NCBI GenBank assembly: GCA_903882335.1
Contig: CAIRWP010000131.1
Location: forward strand, 1-44,003
DNA: 44,003 nucleotides
Reading direction: 5' to 3'
From: an uncultured Opitutia bacterium
GTDB lineage: Bacteria > Verrucomicrobiota > Verrucomicrobiia > Opitutales > UBA953
Below are positions 31,137 to 40,157 of the stretch, in pieces. The notes under the pieces were generated by a model. That model was not told the DNA's origin and did no database searches. It saw only the letters and a program-made list of their open reading frames with translations. Both the position numbers and the translations under genes were made by a program. Within the stretch, counting starts at the first letter, position 1. Every line of letters starts with the position of its first letter.

Positions 31137-33215
31137 ATGCGCGCTCTCCTCCTATCCTTGCTCCTGACGGCGGGGCTCGGCGCGCAATCGGCCCCGCCGA
31201 AGGAGATTAAGTTTCAGGACATCGGTGGCGGTTCCTTCGCCGGTTTCACGGAGGACGCCAAGGCCGAGAAAGCCTGGGAACTCTCCGCCGAGCGCATGAA
31301 GCCCACCGGGGAGGCGGGCACGTGGGACATGGAGAAGATCGAGCTGCGCTCGTTCCGCGACGGCAAGCTCCAGACCACCTTCACGACCCCTTTCGGGATC
31401 GCTACGCCCGAACGCAAGGCCGCCCAAGGGGCCGCTCCGGTCGTCGTCCGCTCGGCCGCGTTCAACTTGTCGGGTTTGGGCTGGAGCTGGCGCTCCACGC
31501 CGCAGGGTGACGCCTTTGCCATCCTCGCGGGGGTCGCCGCCGAACTCGACCTCGCCAAGCCGGTGCTGTATCGAACGCGCATCCGCGCGGAACGTCTCGA
31601 CGCCGCCACGGTCGAGCGCGGCACCCAGCTCACGTTCGTCGGCCAAGTCGTCGTCGACCGCCGCGACGAGCGGATGACCTGCGAGCGGGTGGTCTGTCTC
31701 GTCGAGGAAGGCCCGAAGGGCGAAGCCCTCTGCCGCTCCATCATCGCGCAGGGCAAGGTCGTCCGGATCGCCGGTCGCCAGACCTTGACCGGCGCCGCGG
31801 CGGATTATGATCTGCCCGCCGAACGTCTCCTGCTCACCGGTGGCGTCACCTTGACGGAGCCGGGCTTGCGCGCGACCGCGGGGAGCCTTCGTCATGAAGC
31901 CAAGCTCGATGTCACGACCCTCCAGTCGTCGGATGAGGCTCACCCGGTGAAACTGAATCTCTCCCGCCAGGACGAACCGGAGACCGAGCTAGCCGGACAG
32001 ACCGTGGTCTTGCGACGGGAGGCGAAGGCCGAACGCACCTTGGTCGAGTTGGCGGGGCGGGCGACGTACGTCGCCGGCAAGGATCGGCTCGAGGCTACCC
32101 GCCTGATCGCGACCGAAGCCAAGGGCGTCACCGTCGACCTGCGGGCTTCCGGCGGGGTGAAGGGGCGGGCGGACGACGCCGATTTCGATTCGGAAGAAGC
32201 GCGCTGGGAAAGGTCCGCGGGCGTGTTGCGCCTGCTCGGCCGACCGCACCTGCGCCAAGCCGATGGGTTTGAGGTCACCGGCGCCGCGATTTATTCGGAC
32301 CGTAAGCGTGAGCGCGTCGAGGTGCGATCCGCACCCGGCGTCCGCGCCGCCGTCCGGTTGCCCCCCGACGATACCCCAGGTGCGTTGCCCGGGCAGGCCG
32401 AGGCGGATCAGGTGGTGCTCACCGTACGGCAAGGGGTGGTCGAGGCCGACCTCGAAGGTGCCGTGCGCTATGTCTCCGGCCTCATGACGGCGCAGTCGGA
32501 TCGACTGGTCGCCTTCTCCAAGCCGTTCAAGACCGGCCATGTCCTCAGCAAGGTCTTCCTGACCGGCAAGGTGACCTATGTGCAGCCCGGTCTGGCGTGC
32601 GCGGCGGAACGTGTCGACTACGTGCCGAACGTCGCCATCGAGGAGGTTCTCCTCAAGGATCGTCTCACCGGTCGCCCCCGGCTGCTCAATCTTTCCGGCG
32701 GCGCGGAGTCCACGCGGCCGCGGCTCTTCGTCCAGTTCGCCGACGGCAAGAAGGCGGATTTCGTCGCCGACTCCCAGGAGATCCTGGCCGGCCCGGACGG
32801 GGCCAAGTTCTTCCTGCGGGGTAACGTGGGGATGAAGGCGGACGGCGTCGAGGCCACCTGCGACCTGCTCGAGGGCCTCGTGTCCCCGGACAAGAAGGGG
32901 CGGCTGGTCGCCCGTCTCATGGTCGGTCGCGGTAACGTCAACGCGCTCGCCGGGGACGCCGCCGCCCGGGGCCGGGTGCTCGAGGTCAAGCCCGAGGAAG
33001 GGTTGGCCCGTCTCACCGGCGATGCCCGTCTGCGGACCCGCGCCGGCATCGAGGGTGTCCCCGCCAAGGAAGTCATCTACGACTTCCGGACCAAGGGGTG
33101 GCGCATGGACTCCGCTTCCGACCAGGCGGCGCCCGACCAGGTCGTGCGCCCGAAGATCTTCCTGGGCGAGGACTTCACGTTGCCGGCGGTCAAAAGCCTC
33201 GACAACGGCCGTTGA
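31137..33215 (+). CDS. LptA/LptC-like (OstA-type) LPS transport protein
   Basis: 692 residues with a signal peptide (MRALLLSLLLTAGLGAQS) and no long hydrophobic segment after it. The N-terminal 100 residues look LptC-like (DAKAEKAWELSAERM, then TPFGIATPERK). The rest holds repeated beta-strand units of the OstA/LptA beta-jellyroll (YDLPAERLLLTGGVTLTEPG, DDADFDSEEARWERS, LRLLGRPHLRQADGFEVTG, GAKFFLRGNVGMKADGVEATC). It is much longer than LptA (about 180) or LptC (about 190), so it may merge several periplasmic bridge modules. lptB follows 19 nt later. lptF/G and lptD are not in the window. The family call rests on repeat type and position. Confidence 0.75.
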   Translation: MRALLLSLLLTAGLGAQSAPPKEIKFQDIGGGSFAGFTEDAKAEKAWELSAERMKPTGEAGTWDMEKIELRSFRDGKLQTTFTTPFGIATPERKAAQGAAPVVVRSAAFNLSGLGWSWRSTPQGDAFAILAGVAAELDLAKPVLYRTRIRAERLDAATVERGTQLTFVGQVVVDRRDERMTCERVVCLVEEGPKGEALCRSIIAQGKVVRIAGRQTLTGAAADYDLPAERLLLTGGVTLTEPGLRATAGSLRHEAKLDVTTLQSSDEAHPVKLNLSRQDEPETELAGQTVVLRREAKAERTLVELAGRATYVAGKDRLEATRLIATEAKGVTVDLRASGGVKGRADDADFDSEEARWERSAGVLRLLGRPHLRQADGFEVTGAAIYSDRKRERVEVRSAPGVRAAVRLPPDDTPGALPGQAEADQVVLTVRQGVVEADLEGAVRYVSGLMTAQSDRLVAFSKPFKTGHVLSKVFLTGKVTYVQPGLACAAERVDYVPNVAIEEVLLKDRLTGRPRLLNLSGGAESTRPRLFVQFADGKKADFVADSQEILAGPDGAKFFLRGNVGMKADGVEATCDLLEGLVSPDKKGRLVARLMVGRGNVNALAGDAAARGRVLEVKPEEGLARLTGDARLRTRAGIEGVPAKEVIYDFRTKGWRMDSASDQAAPDQVVRPKIFLGEDFTLPAVKSLDNGR

Positions 33216-33234
33216 GGCGGCCCTCCTTAACGTC

Positions 33235-33975
33235 ATGGCTTTAACCGGCGAACAGGGTCTGGTCCGCGTCGAATCGCTCGCCAAGCACTACGGCCCGAAG
33301 GTCGCGGTGATGGATGTCAGCCTGCGGCTGAAGGCCGGCGAAATCGTCGGCCTGCTGGGGCCCAACGGCGCCGGCAAGACCACCACTTTCTACATGGTCG
33401 TCGGCCTCGTGCCGTCCACCTCCGGGCGCGTCTTCCTCGATGGCCGCGACATCACCGCCATGCCCATGTGGCAGCGCGCCCGCGCCGGCCTCGGCTACCT
33501 CCCGCAGGAGGCGTCCATCTTCCGCAAGCTGACGGTCTGGGAGAATGTGATGGCCGTCGTCGAGACGCTGGACCTCGCCGCGCCCGCGCGCCGCGAGCGT
33601 ACCCAGCAGCAGCTGCACGACCTCGGTCTCGAGAAGCTGGCGAAGCAGCCGGCCTTCACCCTGTCCGGCGGCGAGCGTCGGCGGCTGGAGATCGCCCGCG
33701 CCTTGGCGACGAACCCGCGTTTCCTGCTGATGGACGAGCCCTTCAGCGGCGTCGATCCCATCTCGGTCGCCGAGGTCCAGGCCATCGTGCGCCGGCTCAA
33801 GGATCGCGGCATCGGCGTGCTGATCACCGACCACAACGTGCGCGAGACCCTCTCGATCGTCGACCGCGCCTACCTCATCCATCAGGGGAGGGTGCTCGTC
33901 TCGGGCACCCCGGCCGACATCGTGAACAACCCCGAGAGCCGTCGCTACTACCTCGGCGAAGGCTTCAAGCTCTGA
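33235..33975 (+). CDS. lptB: LPS export ABC transporter ATPase
   Basis: Cytoplasmic ATPase of the LptB2FG complex that extracts LPS from the inner membrane. 246 residues: Walker A GPNGAGKTTT, Q-loop YLPQEASIFRKLTVWEN (the LptB-type LPQEASIF motif), signature LSGGERRRLEIARAL, Walker B FLLMDEPFSGVDP, H-loop ITDHNVRETL and the RAYLIHQGRVLVSGTP segment. ATG 33235 was chosen over the far upstream in-frame ATG, which lies inside the previous gene. hprK follows 4 nt later. Confidence 0.96.
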   Translation: MALTGEQGLVRVESLAKHYGPKVAVMDVSLRLKAGEIVGLLGPNGAGKTTTFYMVVGLVPSTSGRVFLDGRDITAMPMWQRARAGLGYLPQEASIFRKLTVWENVMAVVETLDLAAPARRERTQQQLHDLGLEKLAKQPAFTLSGGERRRLEIARALATNPRFLLMDEPFSGVDPISVAEVQAIVRRLKDRGIGVLITDHNVRETLSIVDRAYLIHQGRVLVSGTPADIVNNPESRRYYLGEGFKL

Positions 33976-33979
33976 ACTT

Positions 33980-34954
33980 ATGTCCGACCAAGCCCCCGAC
34001 ACCCGCCCGGAATCGGTCTCCGTCCGCGAGTTCTTCGACTCCTTTCGCGACATGCTCCAGATGGAGCTCTTGGCCGGGGAGGCCGGGCTCGACAACATGA
34101 TCGCGGAGAAGTCGCTGAACCGCCCGGCCCTCGCCGTGACCGGCTACTTCAAGGAGTTCGCCCATAAGCGCCTGCAGCTCTTCGGCGCGGGCGAGATGGC
34201 CTACCTCGGCGACCAGACGGCCGCGGTGCGCGAGAAGCTCCTCGACGATGTCTTCGCCAAGCGCATCCCCGCCGTCGTCGTCTCGCGCGGCCTGCCGGCC
34301 GATGACATCCTCGTGAAGCTCGCGGACCGCCATAAGGTCCCGCTCATCCGCACCCAGCTCAAGTCCAAGGACTTCTCGGCCGAGGCGACGGTGCTCCTGG
34401 AGGAGAAATTCGCCCCGCGGACCAACCTGCATGCCACGCTCGTCGACATCAAGGGCGTCGGCGTGCTGCTACGCGGCGCCTCCGGCGTCGGCAAGAGCGA
34501 GTGCGCCCTCGCCCTGATCGAGCGCGGCCATTCCCTGGTCGCGGACGACTTCGTGATCGTGACGCTCATCGGCGACCGCGAACTCCAGGGCAAGTCCAAG
34601 GAACTCAACCGCGGTTACATGGAGTGCCGCGGCATCGGCATCATCAACGTCGCCTCGATCTTCGGGATCCGTTCCGTCCGCCTCGAGAAGCGCGTCGACC
34701 TCGTCGTCACCTTCGTCCTGTGGCAGCCCGGCATGGACGAGGAACGCTCCGGCCTGGAGGTCGAGACCTACGAGATCCTCGGTCGCAAGGTGCCGCACAT
34801 GACCATCCCGGTCCGCCCGGGCCGCGACATGGCCCGACTCGTCGAGGTCGCCGCGATGGTGCAGGCGTTGCGCGGCATGGGGCATGACTCCGCCAAGGAA
34901 TTCAGCGACCGGCTGATCCAGCACATGGCCCGCGGGGACCAGGCGAAGGCCTGA
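33980..34954 (+). CDS. hprK: HPr kinase/phosphorylase
   Basis: Phosphorylates and dephosphorylates HPr at a serine, linking carbon/energy state to regulation. 324 residues: N-terminal domain to about 130, then GVLLRGASGVGKSECALALI with P-loop GASGVGKS (166-173), RGHSLVADD, and the HprK signature region MECRGIGIINVASIFG. It follows lptB by 4 nt. In proteobacteria hprK is near lptB but separated by rpoN, hpf and ptsN; those are missing here. No HPr gene is in the window. Its stop lies 3 nt from the stop of the convergent gene. Confidence 0.95.
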   Translation: MSDQAPDTRPESVSVREFFDSFRDMLQMELLAGEAGLDNMIAEKSLNRPALAVTGYFKEFAHKRLQLFGAGEMAYLGDQTAAVREKLLDDVFAKRIPAVVVSRGLPADDILVKLADRHKVPLIRTQLKSKDFSAEATVLLEEKFAPRTNLHATLVDIKGVGVLLRGASGVGKSECALALIERGHSLVADDFVIVTLIGDRELQGKSKELNRGYMECRGIGIINVASIFGIRSVRLEKRVDLVVTFVLWQPGMDEERSGLEVETYEILGRKVPHMTIPVRPGRDMARLVEVAAMVQALRGMGHDSAKEFSDRLIQHMARGDQAKA

Positions 34955-34957
34955 CCT

Positions 34958-35599
34958 TTAGCCCTTCGTCCCGTCCCAGCGGCAGTCGGCCATCACCCGC
35001 AGGCAGATCTCGCGCAGGTCGAACAAGGTGGCCTCGAGATCCTGCGTCGCCTCGGCCGAGTTGAGCCGGGCCGCGGAGGGGAGGCCGGCCTGCAATCCGA
35101 TGGCGTGGTTGATGGAGGTCAGGGCGCGCTTCATGTGGACGAGCGCGAGCGGCAGGTCGCCGGTGTCGGTGGCGTTGATGGCCATGACCACCTGATGTTG
35201 GGCGTCCCAGAAAGCGAGCATGAGGTCGGCCCCGAGTTCGCCGCCGATCTCGGCCGGGTTCGCCCGGCAGATCGTACGCCAGGCGCCGATGAGCTGGATG
35301 CCCAGTGCCCGGGCCACGACGTAGACGGGATGCTGGTGGATGCAGTAGGGGAGGTCGGCGTCGTCCTCGTCCTCCGCGGTGTCGTCGCCTTCGCCCGGGG
35401 CCCAGTCGGCGCTTTCCCAGCCCATGCGCCGGGCGCTGGCGTCGAGCCGGTCGGGGAAGGGCTTGACCTCGTTGTAGTAGGAAAGGAAGCGGCCGACCTC
35501 GAGGTCGTTGCGGTGCAGGTAGCCCGCCCAGTCCGCTTCACCCCAGGAGGCGTTGCCGGAGCCGTCGAATTCACCTTGGGGATGGTCGCCGTCCTGCAT
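34958..35599 (-). CDS. Protein of unknown function
   Basis: 213 residues, no signal peptide or TM segment. The N-terminal third is acidic (GEGDDTAEDEDDADLP). The remainder is helical, with YCIHQHPVYVVARALGIQL, a long helix ALVHMKRALTSINHAIGLQ and a C-terminal helix ending CRWDGTKG. I do not recognise a family. The intact reading frame, its strong GC-codon pattern and a promoter-like upstream region support a real gene. It is convergent with hprK (3 nt between stops) and divergent from trpD. Confidence 0.72.
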   Translation of the reverse strand: MQDGDHPQGEFDGSGNASWGEADWAGYLHRNDLEVGRFLSYYNEVKPFPDRLDASARRMGWESADWAPGEGDDTAEDEDDADLPYCIHQHPVYVVARALGIQLIGAWRTICRANPAEIGGELGADLMLAFWDAQHQVVMAINATDTGDLPLALVHMKRALTSINHAIGLQAGLPSAARLNSAEATQDLEATLFDLREICLRVMADCRWDGTKG

Positions 35600-35605
35600 C
35601 CTTCC

Positions 35606-35633
35606 AGTATTGGCCGAAAACGACGGCTGGCAA
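35606..35633 (-). promoter_or_regulatory. Candidate leaderless promoter of the 35599 gene
   Basis: On the minus strand TTGCCA (35633-35628), 16 nt, AATACT (35611-35606; 4 of 6), 6 nt to ATG 35599. GGAAGG lies between -10 and ATG but would be too close or untranscribed. Confidence 0.4.
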
Positions 35634-35653
35634 CCCCTTGTGCGAAAATCCCC

Positions 35654-35682
35654 TTGTCCCGGGGGCGGGGAAAGTGGCTAAT
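35654..35682 (+). promoter_or_regulatory. trpD: Candidate leaderless promoter of trpD
   Basis: TTGTCC (35654-35659), 17 nt, GCTAAT (35677-35682; 4 of 6), 6 nt to ATG 35689. It is back-to-back with the promoter of the divergent gene. Confidence 0.42.
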
Positions 35683-35688
35683 CGGGGC

Positions 35689-36735
35689 ATGGCCACGGAT
35701 TTACCCACCTTGACGGGCGCTTTGGAGGCGGGCCGCGACCTTTCGGCCCCGGAGGCGGGGGCCGCGGCCCATGCGATGATCGACGCCGGGGTGACGGATG
35801 AGGCCAAGGCAGCTTTCCTCCTGGCGCTCGCCCGGCGCGGCGAAACCGCCGTGGAGGTCGCGGCCTTCGCGCATGCCTACCGCGAACGGGCGCGCGTCGT
35901 CGACTTCGGCGACGTCCCCGCCCGGGCCATCGACATCGTCGGCACCGGTGGCGACCGCTCCGGCAGCTTCAACATCTCCTCCGCCAGCTCGTTGATCGTC
36001 GCCGCCGCCGGCGTGCCGGTGCTCAAGCATGGCAACCGCTCCATCACGTCCAAGTCCGGCAGCGCCGATTTCCTCGCCGGTCTCGGCGTCGCCTTGGAGG
36101 CCACCGACGACCAGTTGCGCCGCGCCTTGCGCGAGGCCGGTTTCTGCTACCTCTACGCGCCTGCTTTCCATCCGGCCTTCAAGGCGGTGCTGGGCGTCCG
36201 CAAGCGCCTCGCGGAGCAAGGCCACAAGACGCTTTTCAACGTGCTCGGGCCGCTCATCAATCCGGCGCGGCCCGCGGCGATGATGGTCGGCGTGTACGCT
36301 GAGCGCTGGGTGGCGCCGATGGCCGCCGCGCTCGGCGAGCTCGGCGTGCGCCGAGGTCTGGTGGTGCATGGCCGCGCGGGCGGCGGGATGGATGAGCTCA
36401 CGACGGCCGGCGAGACGCGGGTCCGTGGGTGCGGCGAACTCGCCGCCGTCGACGGCGTCTGGTTGCCTGGAGACTTCGGTTTCAAGACCTGCCCGGTCGC
36501 CGACCTGCGCGGCGGCTCCCCGGAGGAGAACCTCGCGCTTTTCTCCGACCTCTTGGTCGGCGCGGTGCCCGAAGGTCTGCTCGACACGCTTTGCCTCAGC
36601 GCCGGCGCGGCCCTTTGGGTGGCGGGCCGGGCGACGGACCTAGGGGCGGGCGCCGTCCGGGCGCGGCAGATCGTCCTCGGCGGCGAGTTGCGCGAGCAGG
36701 CCCGGCGCTTGCGCGAGGCTTATCGCGAGGGCTGA
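35689..36735 (+). CDS. trpD: Anthranilate phosphoribosyltransferase
   Basis: Joins anthranilate to PRPP in tryptophan synthesis. 348 residues: GTGGD (85-89), NISSAS (96-101), KHGNRS (113-118), SGSADFLAGLG, FAPAFHPA-type segment YAPAFHPAFKAV, FNVLGPLINPARP, and the HGRAGGGMDEL loop. I chose ATG 35689 because the longer reading from 35638 would run through the promoter-like site. Other trp genes are absent nearby. The last 16 nt overlap the convergent waaA gene. Confidence 0.95.
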   Translation: MATDLPTLTGALEAGRDLSAPEAGAAAHAMIDAGVTDEAKAAFLLALARRGETAVEVAAFAHAYRERARVVDFGDVPARAIDIVGTGGDRSGSFNISSASSLIVAAAGVPVLKHGNRSITSKSGSADFLAGLGVALEATDDQLRRALREAGFCYLYAPAFHPAFKAVLGVRKRLAEQGHKTLFNVLGPLINPARPAAMMVGVYAERWVAPMAAALGELGVRRGLVVHGRAGGGMDELTTAGETRVRGCGELAAVDGVWLPGDFGFKTCPVADLRGGSPEENLALFSDLLVGAVPEGLLDTLCLSAGAALWVAGRATDLGAGAVRARQIVLGGELREQARRLREAYREG

Positions 36736-38012
36736 AGCGCCGCGAGGATCAGCGTGACGGTTCGCTCGGTCGCGCCGCGGTTGGCATGATGCCAGTCGGC
36801 TCCGTGGCGACCGGCCGCGAGCCGACGGCCTTCGTCGGCGCAGAGCTCGGCAATCCTCGCTTCGAGCATCGCCGCGTCCTCGACGCGGAAGGCGGCCCCC
36901 GCCTTTTCAAGGCCCCGGCAGATGTCGCGGAAGTTCGTCATGCGTGGACCATACACGATGGCCACGCCTGCGGCCGCGCATTCGACGGGGGTCTGGCCGC
37001 CTTCGTGCGGCGGGAGGCTCTTGCCGCAGAACGCGAAGTCGGCCGCGCGGGTGAGCCGGCGCAGCTCGCCGGTGGTGTCGGCGAGGTGAATGATCGTCCC
37101 GGCGGGGGCGACCGCGCCGCCGGAGGAACGCTGATGCCAGGCGAGACCGCTGGCGCTGGCCTCGGCGGCGACGTCGGCGCGGCGCTCGGAGTGGCGGGGG
37201 ACGAGCAGCAGGCGGACGTCGGCGCCGGCGTCGCGCAGCTGGCGCACGCTGCGGATCAGCCGGGTCTCCTCGCCGGGCCAGGTGGAGGAGCCGAGCAGGA
37301 CCAAGGTCCGCGGGTCGGCGCCGAAGCCGAGGTCGGCGCGGAGCTGCGCGCGCTCCGCGGCGGGCATGGGCGCGTCGGCGGCGACGTCGAACTTGAGGTT
37401 GCCCGTCGTCTCGGCGGCGAAACCGAGCTCGCGGAAACGGCGGGCGTCCTCCTCGCTGCCGGCGGCGATCCACCGGAAGTGCGCGAGCACGTAGGCGGAG
37501 AGGCGGCGGAACTTCGCATGCCGGCGGAAGGAGCGGTCGGAGAGGCGGGCGTTGATGAGGAAGGCCGGCACACCGCGGGACCGGGCTTGGGCGAGGTGCT
37601 CGGGCCAGAGCTCGCCTTCGACGAGCAGAACGGCGTCCGGTCGGATCCGTCGCCACGCCAGGGCGCTGCAGGGCCAGAGGTCGGCGGGGAAGAGGCCGAT
37701 CCGGGCGACGTCGGCGTAGCGCTCGCGGGCCAGCCGGTAGCCGGTGCTCGTGGTCGTGGTCAGGACGAGCTCGATCTTGCCGCTGGCCTGCAACTGGCGG
37801 AGCAGGGGACCGATGGCTTCGATTTCCCCGACCGAGACGGCTTGAATCCAGACCCGGCTGCGGCCCGGGGTCTTGGGGGTCATTTCCGGGAAAAAGCCCA
37901 GCCTTTGGGCGAAGCCGGCGCCATAGCCACCCCGCCGCAGCATCCGCCACATATAGTAAGGCAGGGCCAGCAGCAGCAGGAGAGGGAAGAGAATCCGGTA
38001 GGCCCAGGACAT
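36720..38012 (-). CDS. waaA: 3-deoxy-D-manno-octulosonic acid (Kdo) transferase
   Basis: Attaches Kdo to lipid A, the first step of LPS core assembly. 430 residues from ATG 38012, which opens directly with a membrane anchor (YRILFPLLLLLALPYYMW) as in WaaA. Seen: IQAVSVGEIEAIGPL with the catalytic-base Glu63, LTTTTSTGYRLA, LLVEGELWPEHL, TGNLKFDV, LLGSSTWPGEE, and the Kdo transferase GT-B C-terminal domain with GGQTPVECAAAGVAIVYGPRM. The longer in-frame reading from 38162 was rejected since it extends over the rpsB leader. Overlaps trpD at the 3' end by 16 nt. Confidence 0.95.
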   Translation of the reverse strand: MSWAYRILFPLLLLLALPYYMWRMLRRGGYGAGFAQRLGFFPEMTPKTPGRSRVWIQAVSVGEIEAIGPLLRQLQASGKIELVLTTTTSTGYRLARERYADVARIGLFPADLWPCSALAWRRIRPDAVLLVEGELWPEHLAQARSRGVPAFLINARLSDRSFRRHAKFRRLSAYVLAHFRWIAAGSEEDARRFRELGFAAETTGNLKFDVAADAPMPAAERAQLRADLGFGADPRTLVLLGSSTWPGEETRLIRSVRQLRDAGADVRLLLVPRHSERRADVAAEASASGLAWHQRSSGGAVAPAGTIIHLADTTGELRRLTRAADFAFCGKSLPPHEGGQTPVECAAAGVAIVYGPRMTNFRDICRGLEKAGAAFRVEDAAMLEARIAELCADEGRRLAAGRHGADWHHANRGATERTVTLILAALQPSR

Positions 38013-38085
38013 CGTCAGCCCGACCCTGCCGAGGGCACGCGAGGCTGTCAGTTCCAAAGGAGCCTCTTTTTGCCGATTTTCCCGC

Positions 38086-38114
38086 TTGCACGGGAGGCCC
38101 GGGGGTGTTTGAAC
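38086..38114 (+). promoter_or_regulatory. rpsB: Candidate rpsB promoter
   Basis: TTGCAC (38086-38091), 17 nt, TTGAAC (38109-38114; 3 of 6). It would give a leader of about 115 nt before rpsB, enough for autoregulation by S2, although I could not fold a convincing single structure. Confidence 0.3.
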
Positions 38115-38236
38115 CAACTTTCCACCGTTTGGAGCGACCGCCGATCGCTTCGGACATCCCAACCAAAACCCAGTCAGCTACCTAAGATCCAAAGTCCCCT
38201 CCTTCGGCAGGAATCGGGATACGGAGCCCAAAAAAC

Positions 38237-39091
38237 ATGAACATCACCGTTAAAGACCTCCTCGACGCCGGCGTCCACTTCGGCCACCAGACGCGTCGCT
38301 GGAATCCCCGCAGCCGTCCGTACATCTTCGACCACCGCAACGGCGTGTCGATCATCGACCTCGAGAAGACGCACGCGTGCCTCGCCGCCGCCGCCGCCTA
38401 CGTCGAGGAAGCCGCCGCGAAGGGCAAGGAAGTGCTCTTCGTCGCCACCAAGCCGCAGTCCCAGGAAGTCGTGCGCCAAGCCGCCAAGTCGACCGGCATG
38501 CCCTTCGCCGTGAACCGCTGGCTCGGCGGCACGCTCACCAACTTCGCCACCATCAAGCGCTCGCTCGACAAGTACCGGAACTACCTCCGCATGGAGCAGG
38601 ACGGTTCGCTCCTGAAGATGCACAAGAAGGAAGGCGCCGCCGTCCGTCGCGAGATGTCCCGCATGCAGCGTAACTTCGAGGGTCTCCTCGAGTACCGCGA
38701 GCTGCCGGCCGCGATGATCGTCATCGACACCAAGCTCGAGGAGATCGCCGTCAACGAGGCCAACCGCCTCAAGATCCCGGTGATCGGCCTCTGCGACTCC
38801 AACTCCGACCCGACCCTCCTGCAGTTCCCGATCCCGGGCAACGACGACGCCGCCAAGTCCATCCGCCTCGTGGTGGAAGTGCTGACGCAGGCCGTCCAGG
38901 CTGGTCTCGCCCGCCGCAAGGTCGAGCGCGACCCGCGTAAGACCGTCACCCCGGTCGCTCGCCAGGACTCCGGCGAATCCGCCCAGCCTGAGGTCAATAT
39001 CTCCAAGGAGCTGCTCGATGCGAGCAGCGAACCGGTCGCCGAGGAGGGCGCCGCCGGAAAGCTCGTCCGCGTTCGCAAGACCATCAAGTAA
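38237..39091 (+). CDS. rpsB: 30S ribosomal protein S2
   Basis: S2 of the small subunit. 284 residues beginning MNITVKDLLDAGVHFGHQTRRWNP, the diagnostic N-terminus. Further S2 landmarks are IDLEKTHACL, VLFVATKPQSQ, VNRWLGGTLTNFATI, IVIDTKLEEIAVNEA and IPVIGLCDSNSDP. The C-terminal 50 residues past the S2 core are an acidic/charged extension; E. coli S2 is 241. GGAG lies 10 nt upstream of ATG. tsf follows 5 nt later. Confidence 0.98.
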   Translation: MNITVKDLLDAGVHFGHQTRRWNPRSRPYIFDHRNGVSIIDLEKTHACLAAAAAYVEEAAAKGKEVLFVATKPQSQEVVRQAAKSTGMPFAVNRWLGGTLTNFATIKRSLDKYRNYLRMEQDGSLLKMHKKEGAAVRREMSRMQRNFEGLLEYRELPAAMIVIDTKLEEIAVNEANRLKIPVIGLCDSNSDPTLLQFPIPGNDDAAKSIRLVVEVLTQAVQAGLARRKVERDPRKTVTPVARQDSGESAQPEVNISKELLDASSEPVAEEGAAGKLVRVRKTIK

Positions 39092-39096
39092 GCGTC

Positions 39097-40137
39097 ATGT
39101 CCGCCATCACCGCCCAGACGGTCAACGAACTGCGTCAGCGCACGGGCGCTGGCCTCATGGATTGTAAGAAGGCCCTGACCGAAGCCAATGCCGACATGGA
39201 GAAGGCCGTTGAGATTCTCCGCATCAAGGGGGTCGCGACGCGCAACAAGAAGGCCGACCGCAAGGCTTCCGAAGGCATCCTTGCCGTCCAGGTTTCCGCC
39301 GATGGTCGCCATGCGATCCTGCTGGAGCTCAACTGCGAGACCGACTTCGTCGCCAAGAACGAGGCCTTCGTGGCACTCGCCAAGGATCTTGTCGGTCAAG
39401 CCGCGGCCAAGGGCGTCGAGAACCTTCTCGACCAGCCTTACCATGCCGACGCCTCCCGCAAGGTGAATGACTACCTGAACGACCAGGTCACGAAGATCGG
39501 CGAGAACCTCAAGGTCTCCCGCGTCCTCAAGTTCGAGGCCAACGGCGTCGGCCGCGTCTCGGCCTACGTCCACACCGGCGCCAAGATCGCCGTCCTCCTC
39601 GAACTGGGCCTCAAGTCCCAGGCCGCCGCTGCGCATCCCGATGTCGCCGACCTCGCCCGCCAGCTGGCGATGCAGGTCGTCGCGAACAACGCCCGCTTCG
39701 TCCGCCGCGAGGACGTCTCCGCCGAGGTCGTCGCCAAGGAGAAGGAGATCGCCCTCGAATTCACGAAGTCCGAGGCCGACAAAGCCATCGACGAAGCCAA
39801 GCGCGTCGTCGAGGACTACCGCGGCCAGCTCATCGAGCAGAAGGCCGCCAACGACGCCGAGGCCATCGCCGAGCTCGAGAAGCGCATCGTCGTCTCCGAG
39901 AAGCAGGTGATCGCGTCCGAGTCCCGCAAGAAGGGCCAGCTCTCCAACATCGAGAAGATCGTCGCCGGCCGCGTCGACAAGTTCTTCGCGGATGCCTGCT
40001 TGCTGGAACAGCCGTTCTTCCGTGATCCCGATAAGAAGGTCTCCGACCTGCTGACTGAGGCTAAGGCCAAGGTTGGCGAGGAAGTTTCGATCGTCCGCTT
40101 CGTCCGCTTCCAGGTGGGCGAGACGGCCGCCGAGTAA
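39097..40137 (+). CDS. tsf: Elongation factor Ts with long helical insertion
   Basis: Nucleotide exchange factor for EF-Tu. 346 residues against about 280-300 in most bacteria. The UBA-like N-terminus (LRQRTGAGLMDCKKALTEA) and the EF-Tu-contact motif TDFVAKN (82-88) are intact, and the end (FFRDPDKKVSDLL, then VRFVRFQVG) matches the family. The extra length sits in the coiled-coil region, about residues 221-276 (KSEADKAIDEAKRVVEDY, then AEAIAELEKRIVVSEKQV), ending in the family GRVDKFF. It lies 5 nt after rpsB. Confidence 0.97.
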   Translation: MSAITAQTVNELRQRTGAGLMDCKKALTEANADMEKAVEILRIKGVATRNKKADRKASEGILAVQVSADGRHAILLELNCETDFVAKNEAFVALAKDLVGQAAAKGVENLLDQPYHADASRKVNDYLNDQVTKIGENLKVSRVLKFEANGVGRVSAYVHTGAKIAVLLELGLKSQAAAAHPDVADLARQLAMQVVANNARFVRREDVSAEVVAKEKEIALEFTKSEADKAIDEAKRVVEDYRGQLIEQKAANDAEAIAELEKRIVVSEKQVIASESRKKGQLSNIEKIVAGRVDKFFADACLLEQPFFRDPDKKVSDLLTEAKAKVGEEVSIVRFVRFQVGETAAE

Positions 40138-40157
40138 GCGCCCGAAAGCCTTGTTCC

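Noticed and set aside
38115..38236. Riboswitch or single strong fold in the rpsB leader
   Set aside because: Several short pairings (for example CCGA/TCGG) compete and none gives a persuasive structure; left as a possible leader only.
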